A stretch of 64,000 bases of DNA from Sphingosinicella microcystinivorans (GTDB lineage Bacteria > Pseudomonadota > Alphaproteobacteria > Sphingomonadales > Sphingomonadaceae). A model generated the notes under the pieces. It made no database searches. It saw only the letters and a program-made list of their open reading frames with translations, and was not told the DNA's origin. Below are positions 17,353 through 25,197 of the stretch, piece after piece. Where the stretch lies: NCBI RefSeq assembly GCF_003634215.1, contig NZ_RBWX01000010.1:62001-126000 (forward strand). The letters run 5' to 3'. The translations under genes were made by a program, and so were the position numbers. Each line of letters begins with the position of its first letter. The first letter of the stretch is position 1.

Positions 17353-17593
17353 GGCCCATGACCGGCCCGGCGACCCGGCATTCTCATCGATGCCAGAACT
17401 CCCGGCCGCCTTCTCACACGCCGGCAGCACGCCTCAAGCACACTTGCCGAACCCGTATGATCACGGCTCTGCCCGGGTGCGGTTGGACAAGTAATGTCCG
17501 CGACCTCGCCCGTCCGGTCAGGAATGTCGAGAGTAAATTCACATGATCAGATAAAGCAAGTATATTCTCTTTATTTTTGGGAAGGTGATTGCG
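17353..17593. promoter_or_regulatory. Divergent promoter region between two luxR genes
   Basis: The interval turns AT-rich towards its right end (17530-17580) and contains ACATGATCAGATAAAG with a TGATCA palindrome, a possible regulator site. If the upstream luxR starts at GTG 17430, part of this interval is coding. GGGAAGG at 17579-17585 is spaced 8 bases from GTG 17594 and supports that start for the second luxR. Confidence 0.4.
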
Positions 17594-18418
17594 GTGCTTC
17601 CAGAGGGGCGCAGGGGCCGTGTTGACGAAAGCGCAACGTCGTTGGCGCTACCTGATCTTCATCGAAGGGTGGGGGCACCGGACTTAGCTCTGGATGTCGC
17701 TGGCACGTTTGCGGCAAGCGTGGCACGTGCCGGGACGCTGCCGGCGCTTGCTGCGCTGCTTGGCGCGGCGGCCAGCGATCTCGGGTTTTCCTTTTTCGCG
17801 ATCGCCGAACATGCGAACCTCGCAAGGCCGCCCCCCGATCTTCTTCTTCTCCACAATTATCCACCCGGCTGGGCCGACGCATTCATGCTCGGTGGCTGGC
17901 GCCACGATCCCGCCTGGCACGCGGCCAGTCGCCACGTTGCAGGGTTCCGGTGGAGCGAACTGCCTGCGCTCATGCGTTTGACGGATAGGGAGCGCGCGCA
18001 TCTTGCGGCTGCCCGCCGCGCCGGACTCGGCACCGGCTACACGGTGCCGTTGCACGCGCCCGGTGGGCGTGCCGCGAGCTGTTCCTTCGCCGTGGCGCCG
18101 AGGCACCGCATTGCAGCGCATACCCTCCTTGCCGCAGATATCGTCGCGCAGCGGGCGTTTCTTGCCGCATCCACAATTCTTGGCACCCGGTCCCGTCGTC
18201 CGCATTTGAGTCCGCGCGAGCATGAATGTGTGGTGCTGATGGCGCAGGGCAAGACCGACTGGGAAATCGCACGGATTCTTAATCTCAGCGAGGAAACCGT
18301 GACACGTTATCTGAAGACGGCGCGGCAGCGTTTCGGGGTCACGCGCCGGACGCAGCTTGCGCTCGCCGCAATGAACGCGGGCCTTATAGAGATGCGCGAC
18401 TGCATTTCCTGGGCGTAG
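17594..18418 (+). CDS. Second LuxR-family regulator with autoinducer-binding domain
   Basis: The product is 274 residues from GTG 17594 (GTG 17585 is an alternative). The autoinducer-domain pattern NYPPGWADAFMLGGWRHDPAWHA, then FRW, parallels the luxR next door, but the Tyr and Asp spacing differs (Trp-Ala-Asp-Ala-Phe in place of Trp-Tyr-Asp). This suggests a different ligand or a solo receptor. The C-terminal helix-turn-helix is LSPREHECVVLMAQGKTDWEIARILNLSEETVTRYLKTARQRFGVTRRTQL. There is no second luxI in the window. It may sense the same signal with altered affinity, or act as an antagonist of the first LuxR. Confidence 0.85.
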   Translation: MLPEGRRGRVDESATSLALPDLHRRVGAPDLALDVAGTFAASVARAGTLPALAALLGAAASDLGFSFFAIAEHANLARPPPDLLLLHNYPPGWADAFMLGGWRHDPAWHAASRHVAGFRWSELPALMRLTDRERAHLAAARRAGLGTGYTVPLHAPGGRAASCSFAVAPRHRIAAHTLLAADIVAQRAFLAASTILGTRSRRPHLSPREHECVVLMAQGKTDWEIARILNLSEETVTRYLKTARQRFGVTRRTQLALAAMNAGLIEMRDCISWA

Positions 18419-18943
18419 CCACTTTGCGGTTCTGGTTCACCGCCGCATCTAAAACATCCTCGGCCGCGCGCGCCCGGTCCGGGGGAGGGTGTCCACAATC
18501 GTGGTCGATAATGTCCTGTGTACTGAACGTTGTGCGTCTTTGTGTGCATTATACTGGACGCTACGGTCTGGCGCTGAACCCCGCGGAGGGGTTTGTTCTG
18601 CAGCGCAGAGGCAGATGACCTCCTGAAGGCAAGGAACGGGGGGCGACCGGATTTCGGGACGCGGCGAGAATGTCACTACATGACGTGAAAGCCGCAGGCT
18701 AACGGTTCGGACGAGCCCACGGCCTGGTCCGCTGCGCTGTATTGCTGTGAAATCGACTTCGGCGAGCTGCACTCCTGGCAATAGCCCCTTTGGGGGTTGA
18801 TGGCGCCGCCATCCCCTTCCGGCATCGTGTGCGCGAGCCGGAGGCGCCTGTGGAAAAGCTTTGGACAGAAATCGCATGCGCCTGCCGTGGGCATCGCAAC
18901 CGTCCAGGCGCGTGGGGTCCCGCTATCCGCCCGGTGCCGAGCA
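18419..18943. other. Gene-free interval after the second luxR
   Basis: No convincing gene is present in these 525 bases. AACCCC-GCGGA-GGGGTT (18575-18591) is a perfect 6-base-pair stem followed by TGTT and could be a weak terminator for the plus-strand luxR. The interval marks the change from the lasso/quorum-sensing locus to integrative-element genes. No tRNA, attachment repeat or IS end was recognised. Confidence 0.45.
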
Positions 18944-19699
18944 ATGCCCCATCGGGGCATCCCTGACTGGCGCTCCAATGCGCCGTATCGCGCGCTTGCG
19001 GCGTGCGACGCGCCGCTCATCGCCTGGGAATGGCTGCGCCGCGACCCCGCATACCGTTTCGCCGCAGCGCGCGGCGAAACGGATGCCGGATGCTTCGGTC
19101 TTCACCGGTTCGAAGATCCGGCGTGCAGCAGCGCGCTGGCGCGGGTCTGGTGGCGCAGGGACGTTGATCCCTTCGTGCTGACTGCCGCGGCGGCGCCCTG
19201 CGCCGGCAGCGAAGCGTTCTCTCCGGACCTGCTGCCTGTCGCCGCTACGATAGAACGTCTGGCCGGCGCCGAGCGGCTTCTCGTGACGGACGGCGCGCGC
19301 AGCCTGCGCGTCGATATCGTCGCGGGCACGCTCCTCGAAGGCCCCGCCCATTTGACATGGCAGCTGCCCGGACTCGTAGCCGCGGCCGCGCCGATGCACG
19401 CGCTCGCCCGGTTTATTGCGCTCTGCCGGACCGGCGTCCTGAGGCGCGGCACGTGTCCATCGCCCGCCGGCGCGCGGCGGTGGGCGCTGCTGCTGCGGGT
19501 CAGCGATGCGCTCGATGCAGGTGCCACGCAGCGCGACATTGCGGAGGCCTTCTTCGGCGAGGAAGCCATTGGTCGACGATGGCGCGTCAATGCTGCCGCA
19601 CGCAGGACGCAGATTCAGCGTCTCGTCCGGCAGACCCGGTGGCTTCGTGCGCAGCCGGCAGCGCGTCTTCTCATGCCGGGGGCACTCGGGCGGCACTGA
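18944..19699 (+). CDS. DUF2285 / DUF6499-type protein of alphaproteobacterial integrative elements
   Basis: The 251-residue protein begins with PDWRSNAPYRALAACDAPLIAWEWLRRDPAYR (read in parts: PDWRSNAPYR and then WEWLRRDPAYR), which is the DUF6499-type opening. It ends with a DUF2285-like helical region (RDIAEAFFGEEAIGRRWR, then RRTQIQRLVRQTRWL) that may bind DNA. Such proteins are found in conjugative and integrative elements of Sphingomonadales and Rhizobiales near plasmid-type partition and transfer genes, and are often annotated as transcriptional regulators. ATG 18944 is preferred because the conserved part starts there; a longer frame from 18797 has no family similarity. It is the first marker of the element region. 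Confidence 0.75.
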   Translation: MPHRGIPDWRSNAPYRALAACDAPLIAWEWLRRDPAYRFAAARGETDAGCFGLHRFEDPACSSALARVWWRRDVDPFVLTAAAAPCAGSEAFSPDLLPVAATIERLAGAERLLVTDGARSLRVDIVAGTLLEGPAHLTWQLPGLVAAAAPMHALARFIALCRTGVLRRGTCPSPAGARRWALLLRVSDALDAGATQRDIAEAFFGEEAIGRRWRVNAAARRTQIQRLVRQTRWLRAQPAARLLMPGALGRH

Positions 19700-19751
19700 G
19701 CGTCTGCCGCGGGGGGCATGAGCCTTGTCTGATTCGGGAGGCGAGTATCGC

Positions 19752-20669
19752 TTACGGGAACAGCACATTTTCAAGCGTGTCGACCAGCGCGCGCCGCCTG
19801 TCGGCGGTCAGCCGGTCCAGATTGAGAAGTTTCCACAGGACGGCGGGCAGGTGTTGCGCATCGGCTATGCCCAGCAGATCCCAGTCCGGTTCCCCGCGCT
19901 TGAATCCGAGAAGAAAATGCCGATGCGCATCCGGCATGCCAGCGACCATTGCGGTGATGATCGCTTCGCGCGCCTCCTCAAGTTCGGCGAGGTCGATCGG
20001 TTCCTGCGTCATTCCGGCAAAGCCGCGTGCGAACTCATCGCCCAGCGGCTTGCGGTTCGGGGCAAGAACTTCGGCCATCGGGCGGGGGTGGCTTACCAGA
20101 TAGACGAGGAAGGCGCGCCGCAATTCGTTGTCGATGCCTTCGTTCGCCAGCAGATCTCGCACGTCAAAAAGGTCGCGGGGATGCTGACGGTCAAGTGCGG
20201 CCACGATCTTGCCCGCGTAGAGATCAGAAAAGGACACGACCTGAATCTCGGCAAAGCCGAAAGCATCCTCGACCGCAGGCACCACGCTGATGAGGCGAGG
20301 GGCATAGACGGTGCCGCGCAGCACCGGCGTCACCTCGATCTTGATCTGTACATCGCCGGCGCGCACGATCAGCTTTGTGACGATTTTCTCATCCGCCGAT
20401 CGCGAGACATTGGCCTGCGCGCCGGGGATACCGCGCTCGATCCTCGCCTTGATCCGCAGCATCGCGGCATCGATTGCAGCAAGCGAGGAGCGACGGTCCG
20501 CAATCGGCAGCCAGGTGAGGTCGATGTCCACCGAAAGGCGCGGCATGTCGCGCACGAACAGATTGATCGCCGTGCCCCCCTTGAGGGCAAAGGCGCTCTC
20601 CCCGGCCACGAAAGGGAGCGTGCGAATGAGAAGCGCAACCTGCCGCCGATAGATGTCGAGAAAGGCCAT
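19752..20669 (-). CDS. AbiEii/AbiGii family nucleotidyltransferase toxin
   Basis: The 305-residue protein has the DUF1814 nucleotidyltransferase core of type IV toxin AbiEii: LKGGTAINLFV (residue 29 on), then RLSVDIDLTW with Asp48 and Asp50 as the metal-binding pair. Further on, SFSDLYAGKIVAALDRQHPRDLFDV (read as SFSDLYAGKI and RDLFDV) supplies the conserved Lys and Arg-Asp motif. AbiEii-type toxins, including MenT relatives, transfer nucleotides to RNA and stop growth on phage infection. The antitoxin gene ends 5 bases upstream on the same strand, as in other AbiE pairs. The start is the ATG at 20669 that begins family similarity. Confidence 0.9.
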   Translation of the reverse strand: MAFLDIYRRQVALLIRTLPFVAGESAFALKGGTAINLFVRDMPRLSVDIDLTWLPIADRRSSLAAIDAAMLRIKARIERGIPGAQANVSRSADEKIVTKLIVRAGDVQIKIEVTPVLRGTVYAPRLISVVPAVEDAFGFAEIQVVSFSDLYAGKIVAALDRQHPRDLFDVRDLLANEGIDNELRRAFLVYLVSHPRPMAEVLAPNRKPLGDEFARGFAGMTQEPIDLAELEEAREAIITAMVAGMPDAHRHFLLGFKRGEPDWDLLGIADAQHLPAVLWKLLNLDRLTADRRRALVDTLENVLFP

Positions 20670-20674
20670 GACGA

Positions 20675-21463
20675 TCAATGCGCCCCGAATTCGGGCGGAA
20701 CGGTGATATTGTAGCGCGGGTCGAGCTTGCCGCCTTTGACAAGGACGCGCTTGCCCGCGCCAAGGTTCACACGCGAGGTGTCGAGCCGGGCGAGCCATGC
20801 GTGGCTATGGCGACTGGCGAAGAACAGAAAGAGCCGCTTCACCTTGACACTGGTGCAAGCCTCAAGGAGCGTTTGCAGGCGGCGCGGACTTAGATCACTG
20901 AGGCCCTCCATCAGGGCATCGACCTGCTGGAAGCTCTCCCGTTCGGGCAGTTCGTCGAGCAATTCGAGAACGGCGCGCTCCTTGCTGGAGTAGCGGACGG
21001 GCAGGGTCAGGCCGCCTGTGCTGACCATGACGGGACTCGATTCAGGCGACGCGTCGACATCGCCGGGAAACAGCCGCAGGCTGTTATGCCAGCGAAACGC
21101 GAGATCGAGCGGCAGGCTCGCCAGCCAGGTCGGCGGATGCGTCGGCCCATAGAGATGAACCTCGCGCAGCGCGGAGGGCAGATAATGCGCATAGCCCTGC
21201 TGTTCGAGTGCAGTGCGCCCGCCGACGGCAAGTGGAAGGTCGAGCACGGTCTGGAGCGAAACGACAACCTGCTGCCATGTCAGCGGTGAACGCGAGCGGC
21301 GATAGACGCGCCGCGCCGGACTTTCGAGCCAGCCGGCGCGGACATACTGGCTACGCAGCGCCGATGAATAGCCCTGGGCTTCCATCCAGGCGGCATCGGC
21401 AAGAAGCCCCTCGGGAAGTTCCTGCTGGAGACGGTTTAATTTTCCATCAAAACGCATAGTCAT
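20675..21463 (-). CDS. AbiEi family antitoxin
   Basis: The product is 262 residues from ATG 21463 (ATG 21457 is possible). It has an N-terminal winged-helix region (GLLADAAWMEAQGYSSALRSQYVRAGWLE, read as AAWMEAQGYSSALRSQY) and the AbiEi middle domain with GGRTALEQQGYAHYLP and VHLYGPTHPPTWL. The C-terminal part (RYSSKERAVLELLDELP, then RRLQTLLEACTSVKVKRLFLFFA) matches AbiEi antitoxins that bind inverted repeats in their own promoter and repress the operon. It precedes the toxin on the same strand with a 5-base gap. A palindrome and an inverted repeat upstream fit self-repression. Confidence 0.85.
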   Translation of the reverse strand: MTMRFDGKLNRLQQELPEGLLADAAWMEAQGYSSALRSQYVRAGWLESPARRVYRRSRSPLTWQQVVVSLQTVLDLPLAVGGRTALEQQGYAHYLPSALREVHLYGPTHPPTWLASLPLDLAFRWHNSLRLFPGDVDASPESSPVMVSTGGLTLPVRYSSKERAVLELLDELPERESFQQVDALMEGLSDLSPRRLQTLLEACTSVKVKRLFLFFASRHSHAWLARLDTSRVNLGAGKRVLVKGGKLDPRYNITVPPEFGAH

Positions 21464-21518
21464 GCTTGGTCTTTTGACATGTTTGCAAACCATTGTCGAG
21501 TTTATAATTATTCTAATT

Positions 21519-21537
21519 CACTAAGTCATACTTAGTG
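21519..21537. promoter_or_regulatory. Operator-like inverted repeat upstream of abiEi
   Basis: CACTAAG-TCATA-CTTAGTG is a perfect 7-base inverted repeat 56 bases before the antitoxin start. A second palindrome, GTTTGCAAAC, lies at 21481-21490 between it and the gene. The local sequence is AT-rich and probably holds the promoter. AbiEi proteins are known to bind inverted repeats in this position; the precise site is inferred. Confidence 0.6.
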
Positions 21538-22207
21538 TTTTGCGAAAAAAGTAAACCTGGCTGTTGTGAACTCCCTATATTCTGCGGCGAATATGGCCAA
21601 CAATCGCTGCAGTTGGACCCGATGGGCAGGCAGGCGCCTTCGCCGGCTTGCTGATCGCCAGCCTGCTGATCGTCGGCGCGATGATCGTTGGTGCTCCAAA
21701 TACGGCGAAAACAGACATTGCCTTCGCGCTGTACCTTTCATGCTGTTGCCTAAACCGTTTTCTGTCCCCTGGTGCCGCCGGTTCGGAAAAACATTTCCCG
21801 AGCCCGATACCACCGGGTCCCCTCCGGCGGGCTGGCCGCCGTCCTGAAGCTCGCGTTCGATACCGGGCCCTGACGAATGCCGGGGATCCCTCGCGGCATA
21901 GCGCCGCCGCTGCGTCTGCCTGGCCGTGTCCGGATTCTCTTCCCCAGGGCGTCTCCCCGTACCCTTGACCCGGCGCTTGGGGCATTGACCTGGACCAGCC
22001 GCCTTGTCCCGAAACCTTCCGCCCTTCCCGGCTTCTTTCCCCGCCCGTGCCGGGCTCCTCGCGGCCGCTTCGCTCCCAAACAAGCCGGGCGTCAGGTCCG
22101 CCGCTCACGCTCCGGCCCTTGCGGGTGCGGGACTGCGGCTCGGGGCCGGTCCGATGGTCTGCCCATCGCCCGGAACGGGTTCGGGCGAGACACGAAGGAG
22201 AAATGAA
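21538..22207. other. Gene-free interval before the first DUF736 gene
   Basis: The first part contains a short hydrophobic reading without a usable start codon (LLIASLLIVGAMIVG at about 21648), which could be a gene remnant. The rest is C- and G-rich with pyrimidine runs on the plus strand. CGCCCG and CGGGCG (22167-22172, 22182-22187) form a hairpin just before the DUF736 ribosome-binding site. The region may be the long 5' leader of the DUF736 gene. No origin or attachment site was recognised. Confidence 0.4.
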
Positions 22208-22525
22208 ATGCCTGCAATCGGACATGTGAAGCGCAGCGGCGAGGGCTACAAGGGCGAGCTCAAAACCCTCTCGATCCGCGCCGGGATCGAGATCATCCCC
22301 AACCGCACGAAGAGCGGCGACGCCCAGCCCGACTACCGCGTGCTGACCCAGGGCATCGAGGTCGGTGCCGGCTGGATCCGCACCGGCGAGACGTCGGGCA
22401 GGGACTATGTGTCGCTGAGCATCGCCGCGCCCGAATTCGGTCCGCGCCGGCTCTACGCCAACCTCGGCCGCGTGCCGGGCGAGACCGACGAAACGTTCGC
22501 GGTCATCTGGAACCCGTACGACTAA
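22208..22525 (+). CDS. DUF736 domain protein (first copy)
   Basis: The 105-residue protein is preceded by GAAGGAG 7 bases upstream. It has the DUF736 pattern IGHVKRSGEGYKGELKTLSI, then IEIIPNRTKSGDAQPDYRV, then GAGWIRTGETSGRDYVSLSI, ending FAVIWNPYD. DUF736 proteins are abundant in rhizobial and sphingomonad integrative elements and plasmids; their function is unknown. It lies on the plus strand, while the second copy (23067-23393) lies on the minus strand, and the two differ clearly in sequence, so they are diverged paralogues rather than a recent duplication. Confidence 0.88.
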   Translation: MPAIGHVKRSGEGYKGELKTLSIRAGIEIIPNRTKSGDAQPDYRVLTQGIEVGAGWIRTGETSGRDYVSLSIAAPEFGPRRLYANLGRVPGETDETFAVIWNPYD

Positions 22526-22723
22526 GCGGGTTCGGCCCCGCGCCGCGTGCGCGGGGCCACCTTTCCTGCAGCAGACGGAGGGTGCGCGGGCTGCCGGGCT
22601 TCCGGTCGCGCCAGGCTCGAATTCGCGATTGGCGATTTTCGAGCCTCTGCACGGCTTGTCCCTACTGGCACCAAAGGCACGCCGCGCCGCGTGCGGCGCC
22701 GCGCTGGCTATGGAGGCGCGCTC

Positions 22724-22894
22724 ATGACGCAAAGGGAACCCGGACGAGAACGGCCCACGCGGCCGCGGTCGCCGTACCTCAATCCGGCGATGGCCGCAGC
22801 GTGGCTGGGAATCTCGCCGCGGGCGCTGCAGGCCCATCGCAGCAACGGCACGGGGCCGCGCTTCCGGCGGCACTTCCGCAATCTCATGCGGTGA
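22724..22894 (+). CDS. Small helix-turn-helix protein, excisionase/MerR-like, shortened
   Basis: This 56-residue gene has GGAGG spaced 7 bases before its ATG. SPYLNPAMAAAWLGISPRAL followed by QAHRSNGTGPRFRRHF matches the helix-turn-helix of element-borne excisionase-like regulators. These usually continue with a YRIDDLDAW-type segment that is missing here, as a stop follows FRNLMR. It may still fold as a DNA-binding domain or be a truncated form. It is placed 198 bases after DUF736 and could control element genes. Function is not established. Confidence 0.6.
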   Translation: MTQREPGRERPTRPRSPYLNPAMAAAWLGISPRALQAHRSNGTGPRFRRHFRNLMR

Positions 22895-23066
22895 GGTCGC
22901 CGTTCCCCCTAATATACTGCCACCTAGTAAACTAGTGATTCATACCGTCGGAAAGGCGCAAAGTCATTTTTCTGGGATGATCGGGAGCGTTCGGCGCGTT
23001 CTCGGACGGAATTCCCACAGGCCGATGGCCCCGCCTGGACCGTCCGGGCGGGGCGTCCGAGGTGGC

Positions 23067-23393
23067 TCAGTCGCCATTGCGGCGGCTGGGGCGGGACCAG
23101 ATCAGGCTGTAGCCCTCGCCGTCCTCGTCGTCGAAGAGGTTGGCGAAGATTGGGGCGGTGAAGCTCGGGTCGTCGAGCTTGAGGCCCAGATAGTCGCGGC
23201 CCTCGTTGGAGCGCTTGGACCAGGCGGCTCCGATCTCGACCCGGCCAACGTAGACGCGGTGGCTGGGGGCGTTCTCGCCGGTGGCGCGCGTGTCGGGAAC
23301 GATGCGGACGTTCTTGGCCTGAACGCTGAGGGTGACGATTTCGCCGCTGAACTCGTTGTTGCCGGTCTTCTTGAAGGTGCCGATGGTCGCCAT
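23067..23393 (-). CDS. DUF736 domain protein (second copy)
   Basis: The 108-residue protein is a typical DUF736 member: MATIGTFKKTGNNEFSGEI, then TLSVQAKNVRIVPD, then APSHRVYVGRVEIGAAWSK, then GRDYLGLKLDDPSF, ending EGYSLIWSR. The ATG at 23393 is preceded by AGGAGA (minus strand). It is transcribed in the same direction as the element backbone genes at 23964 to 35705, which also carry DUF2493, Toprim, strawberry notch and ArdC proteins. Function is unknown, but it is a reliable marker of this class of integrative element. Confidence 0.9.
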   Translation of the reverse strand: MATIGTFKKTGNNEFSGEIVTLSVQAKNVRIVPDTRATGENAPSHRVYVGRVEIGAAWSKRSNEGRDYLGLKLDDPSFTAPIFANLFDDEDGEGYSLIWSRPSRRNGD

Positions 23394-23963
23394 GTCAGTT
23401 CTCCTTGATCACTGTCTCGAGCCCGCACCATTGCGGCCTCGATGGCGATCGGCAGGCCGGAGGCGATCGACGGCGCACCCCGCAGGGGCTCGACAGCAAA
23501 GGAGGAACTTTCTTGCCTCGCGAGGAATGGGCGTGAGCCCAGGGGAAGAAAGTTTCGACGCCGCTGTTGCGCCATAGGCGATGGAGGCTTCAGCCGGCCT
23601 ACGGCTAGATCAGGCCATTGAAGAGGCCGCTTGGGTGCGCTCGATACGCGCAGGGATCACGCATGGAGAACTTGGCGACCCGTCGCGACCTCCAGGAAGC
23701 GACCACGACGTTCAGAGCATCGGCTTTCCGCCAAGGACGGGCAGGCACGCCGTATCCCGCCGATAGGAACACCACAGCGCGGCGCCTCCATCCTGCGGCC
23801 TTGACCGACCGTCGAGTGGGCGGCCTGGGCTGCGAGCGCGTCGAGGGCACGAACTTCCACGCCTCGAAAGCCGTGGGCCTGACACCGTCCGATGATCGAC
23901 AAGAATACCGACGGGAACGGAGCGGCTTGGGACTGCCTTGGTCCGCCCGCGCGTCAATGATGT
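23394..23963. other. Gene-free interval between DUF736 and the membrane protein gene
   Basis: No gene could be supported in these 570 bases. Several overlapping open frames exist on both strands, but none has a ribosome-binding site with a recognisable domain. A minus-strand frame (about 23657-23902) and a plus-strand frame from ATG 23663 have arginine-rich, low-information translations. The interval may hold degraded backbone genes. Confidence 0.4.
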
Positions 23964-24404
23964 TCACGCCGTGGCGATGTCCTGTCCGGACGGTCCGGGC
24001 GAGGCCTTCGTCGTTATCCGAACGAAGGCCGTGATGCCGACCGCAACCGCGCCGATCACGGAGAAGACGAGCTGCCAGGTTTCGGACGGCATGGTGTGCT
24101 TCACGATGCCGTGCGTCGCGTGATAGCCGGCGATCACGGCCGGCGCGACGAAGGCGAGCGCGACCAGAAGCTTCAGCCACATCGGACGGACGAAGGCGAG
24201 CAGGAGCTGGCCGATGCCGAGAATCACACCGGCGGCAACAACGCCGATGGCGATGGCTCCGAGGGCGCCGGCGCCGGTCTGATGCGCCCAGACGCCGATG
24301 GTCACGCCGGCAAAGGCGGGCAGCGCGAACACGGCGAGCTTGAAGAGCAACCAGCAGAGCACGCCTATGGCGGCGAGCGATCCAAGGATGGCGAGGATGA
24401 TCAT
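23964..24404 (-). CDS. Small multi-pass membrane protein of the integrative element
   Basis: From ATG 24404 (GGAG 10 bases upstream) the product is 146 residues and almost entirely hydrophobic. It has about four predicted membrane helices (MIILAILGSLAAIGVLCWLLF, read as IILAILGSLAAIGVLCW; LAVFALPAFAGVTIGVW; LGAIAIGVVAAGVILGIGQLLL, read as GAIAIGVVAAGVILGIG; and KLLVALAFVAPAVIAGY), followed by VFSVIGAVAVGITAFV. It lies between the DUF736 gene and a 54-residue membrane protein on the same strand. I do not recognise a family with certainty. Position and strand suggest a backbone gene of the element. Confidence 0.65.
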   Translation of the reverse strand: MIILAILGSLAAIGVLCWLLFKLAVFALPAFAGVTIGVWAHQTGAGALGAIAIGVVAAGVILGIGQLLLAFVRPMWLKLLVALAFVAPAVIAGYHATHGIVKHTMPSETWQLVFSVIGAVAVGITAFVRITTKASPGPSGQDIATA

Positions 24405-24545
24405 GGTGGTGGTCTCCGTGAGAATGAGTCTGACGGTTGCGCCTTCCACCACCACCGCGGCGCGATCGGCAGCATAGCCGAAGTCGGCTCGCTTCGGGAG
24501 CGGAAATCGAACCGACCTCCGCCCGCGAAAGCGGTTCGCCTCCGG

Positions 24546-24710
24546 TCAGGAGGCGAAGGGATCGATCTCGGCCACGATTTCCGCATCGCCGTCGAACTCG
24601 TTGGAGGGGACGACGGAGAGTGTGCCGTCTCCGGCCCTGAAGATGACGATCGCGACCATCAGCGTGGTGGCGAGGCTGAAGGCGAAGGCTTGAGCGTCGG
24701 TGAGAGTCAT
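24546..24710 (-). CDS. 54-residue single-helix membrane protein
   Basis: From ATG 24710 the product reads MTLTDAQAFAFSLATTLMVA and continues with IVIFRAGDGTLSVVPSNEFD and an acidic C-terminus (DAEIVAEIDPFAS). One N-terminal membrane helix is followed by a short acidic tail. GGAG lies about 10 bases before the start. It sits on the same strand as the neighbouring element genes. Comparable small proteins occur beside DUF736 genes in alphaproteobacterial elements, but no function is known to me. Confidence 0.55.
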   Translation of the reverse strand: MTLTDAQAFAFSLATTLMVAIVIFRAGDGTLSVVPSNEFDGDAEIVAEIDPFAS

Positions 24711-24732
24711 TCGTTCCGGCTCCTGTCTGGAG

Positions 24733-24751
24733 GCGGGGGACCATCCCCCGC
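24733..24751. repeat. GC-rich hairpin upstream of the 54-residue gene
   Basis: GCGGGGGA (24733-24740) and TCCCCCGC (24744-24751) form a perfect 8-base-pair stem with a CCA loop. It lies 23 bases before the minus-strand start at 24710, in its leader. It could be a terminator for minus-strand reads from upstream or a leader hairpin; there is no T-run. Confidence 0.55.
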
Positions 24752-25197
24752 GCGACAGGCGCCCGATGTGTCCGGCCGAGGCCGCAATCACCGCGGAGGC
24801 GGAGCCTCAAGGCCGCACGCTCGCGTAGCGGACCCTTCACGGGTTGATGGCGTCAGGCCATCGGCTGGACCAAGGATCAGCGCATAGGAAGCGGGGTGGT
24901 CTGTCGCGGAAGCGGAGGCCGGACCATCCAAAACTAAGCGCGATTGGGGCGAGCCGTCACGGCGACCACCACTTCTGCGGGCCAGCAGCTTTCAATGAAG
25001 GGGGTTCGACCTGTCAGAAAGAAGCGATCCAGTTCAACATCGCCACGTGATTCAGGTCGATATTCAGAGATTCTACTCGTAATTTTACAGTGCCTGAGTG
25101 AAGAATCGCGGGCAGGTGGCTGCTGCAGCTTGACTGGGCAGTCCCGAGGACGGGGGGCGATAACCCAAGGGGGGATCTGAATGTCGGAAGTGCTGGG
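24752..25197. other. Interval upstream of gajA, left edge of the Gabija insert
   Basis: No gene is supported in these 446 bases. Composition becomes less GC-rich between about 24990 and 25110, suggesting the left boundary of the acquired Gabija module and its promoter. No repeats matching the right edge (28356-28432) were found by eye. Confidence 0.4.

Noticed and set aside
21648-21968. Short hydrophobic plus-strand reading (LLIASLLIVGAMIVG)
   Set aside because: No usable start codon upstream and the frame soon turns into Pro/Arg-rich nonsense; at most a remnant.
21575-22873. 432-residue minus-strand frame across the first DUF736 gene
   Set aside because: It overlaps the DUF736 and helix-turn-helix genes, both with good ribosome-binding sites, and its translation is low-information.
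23605-24840. 411-residue minus-strand frame across the small membrane protein genes
   Set aside because: The membrane proteins in the other frame have starts with ribosome-binding sites and sensible helices; this frame is arginine-rich.
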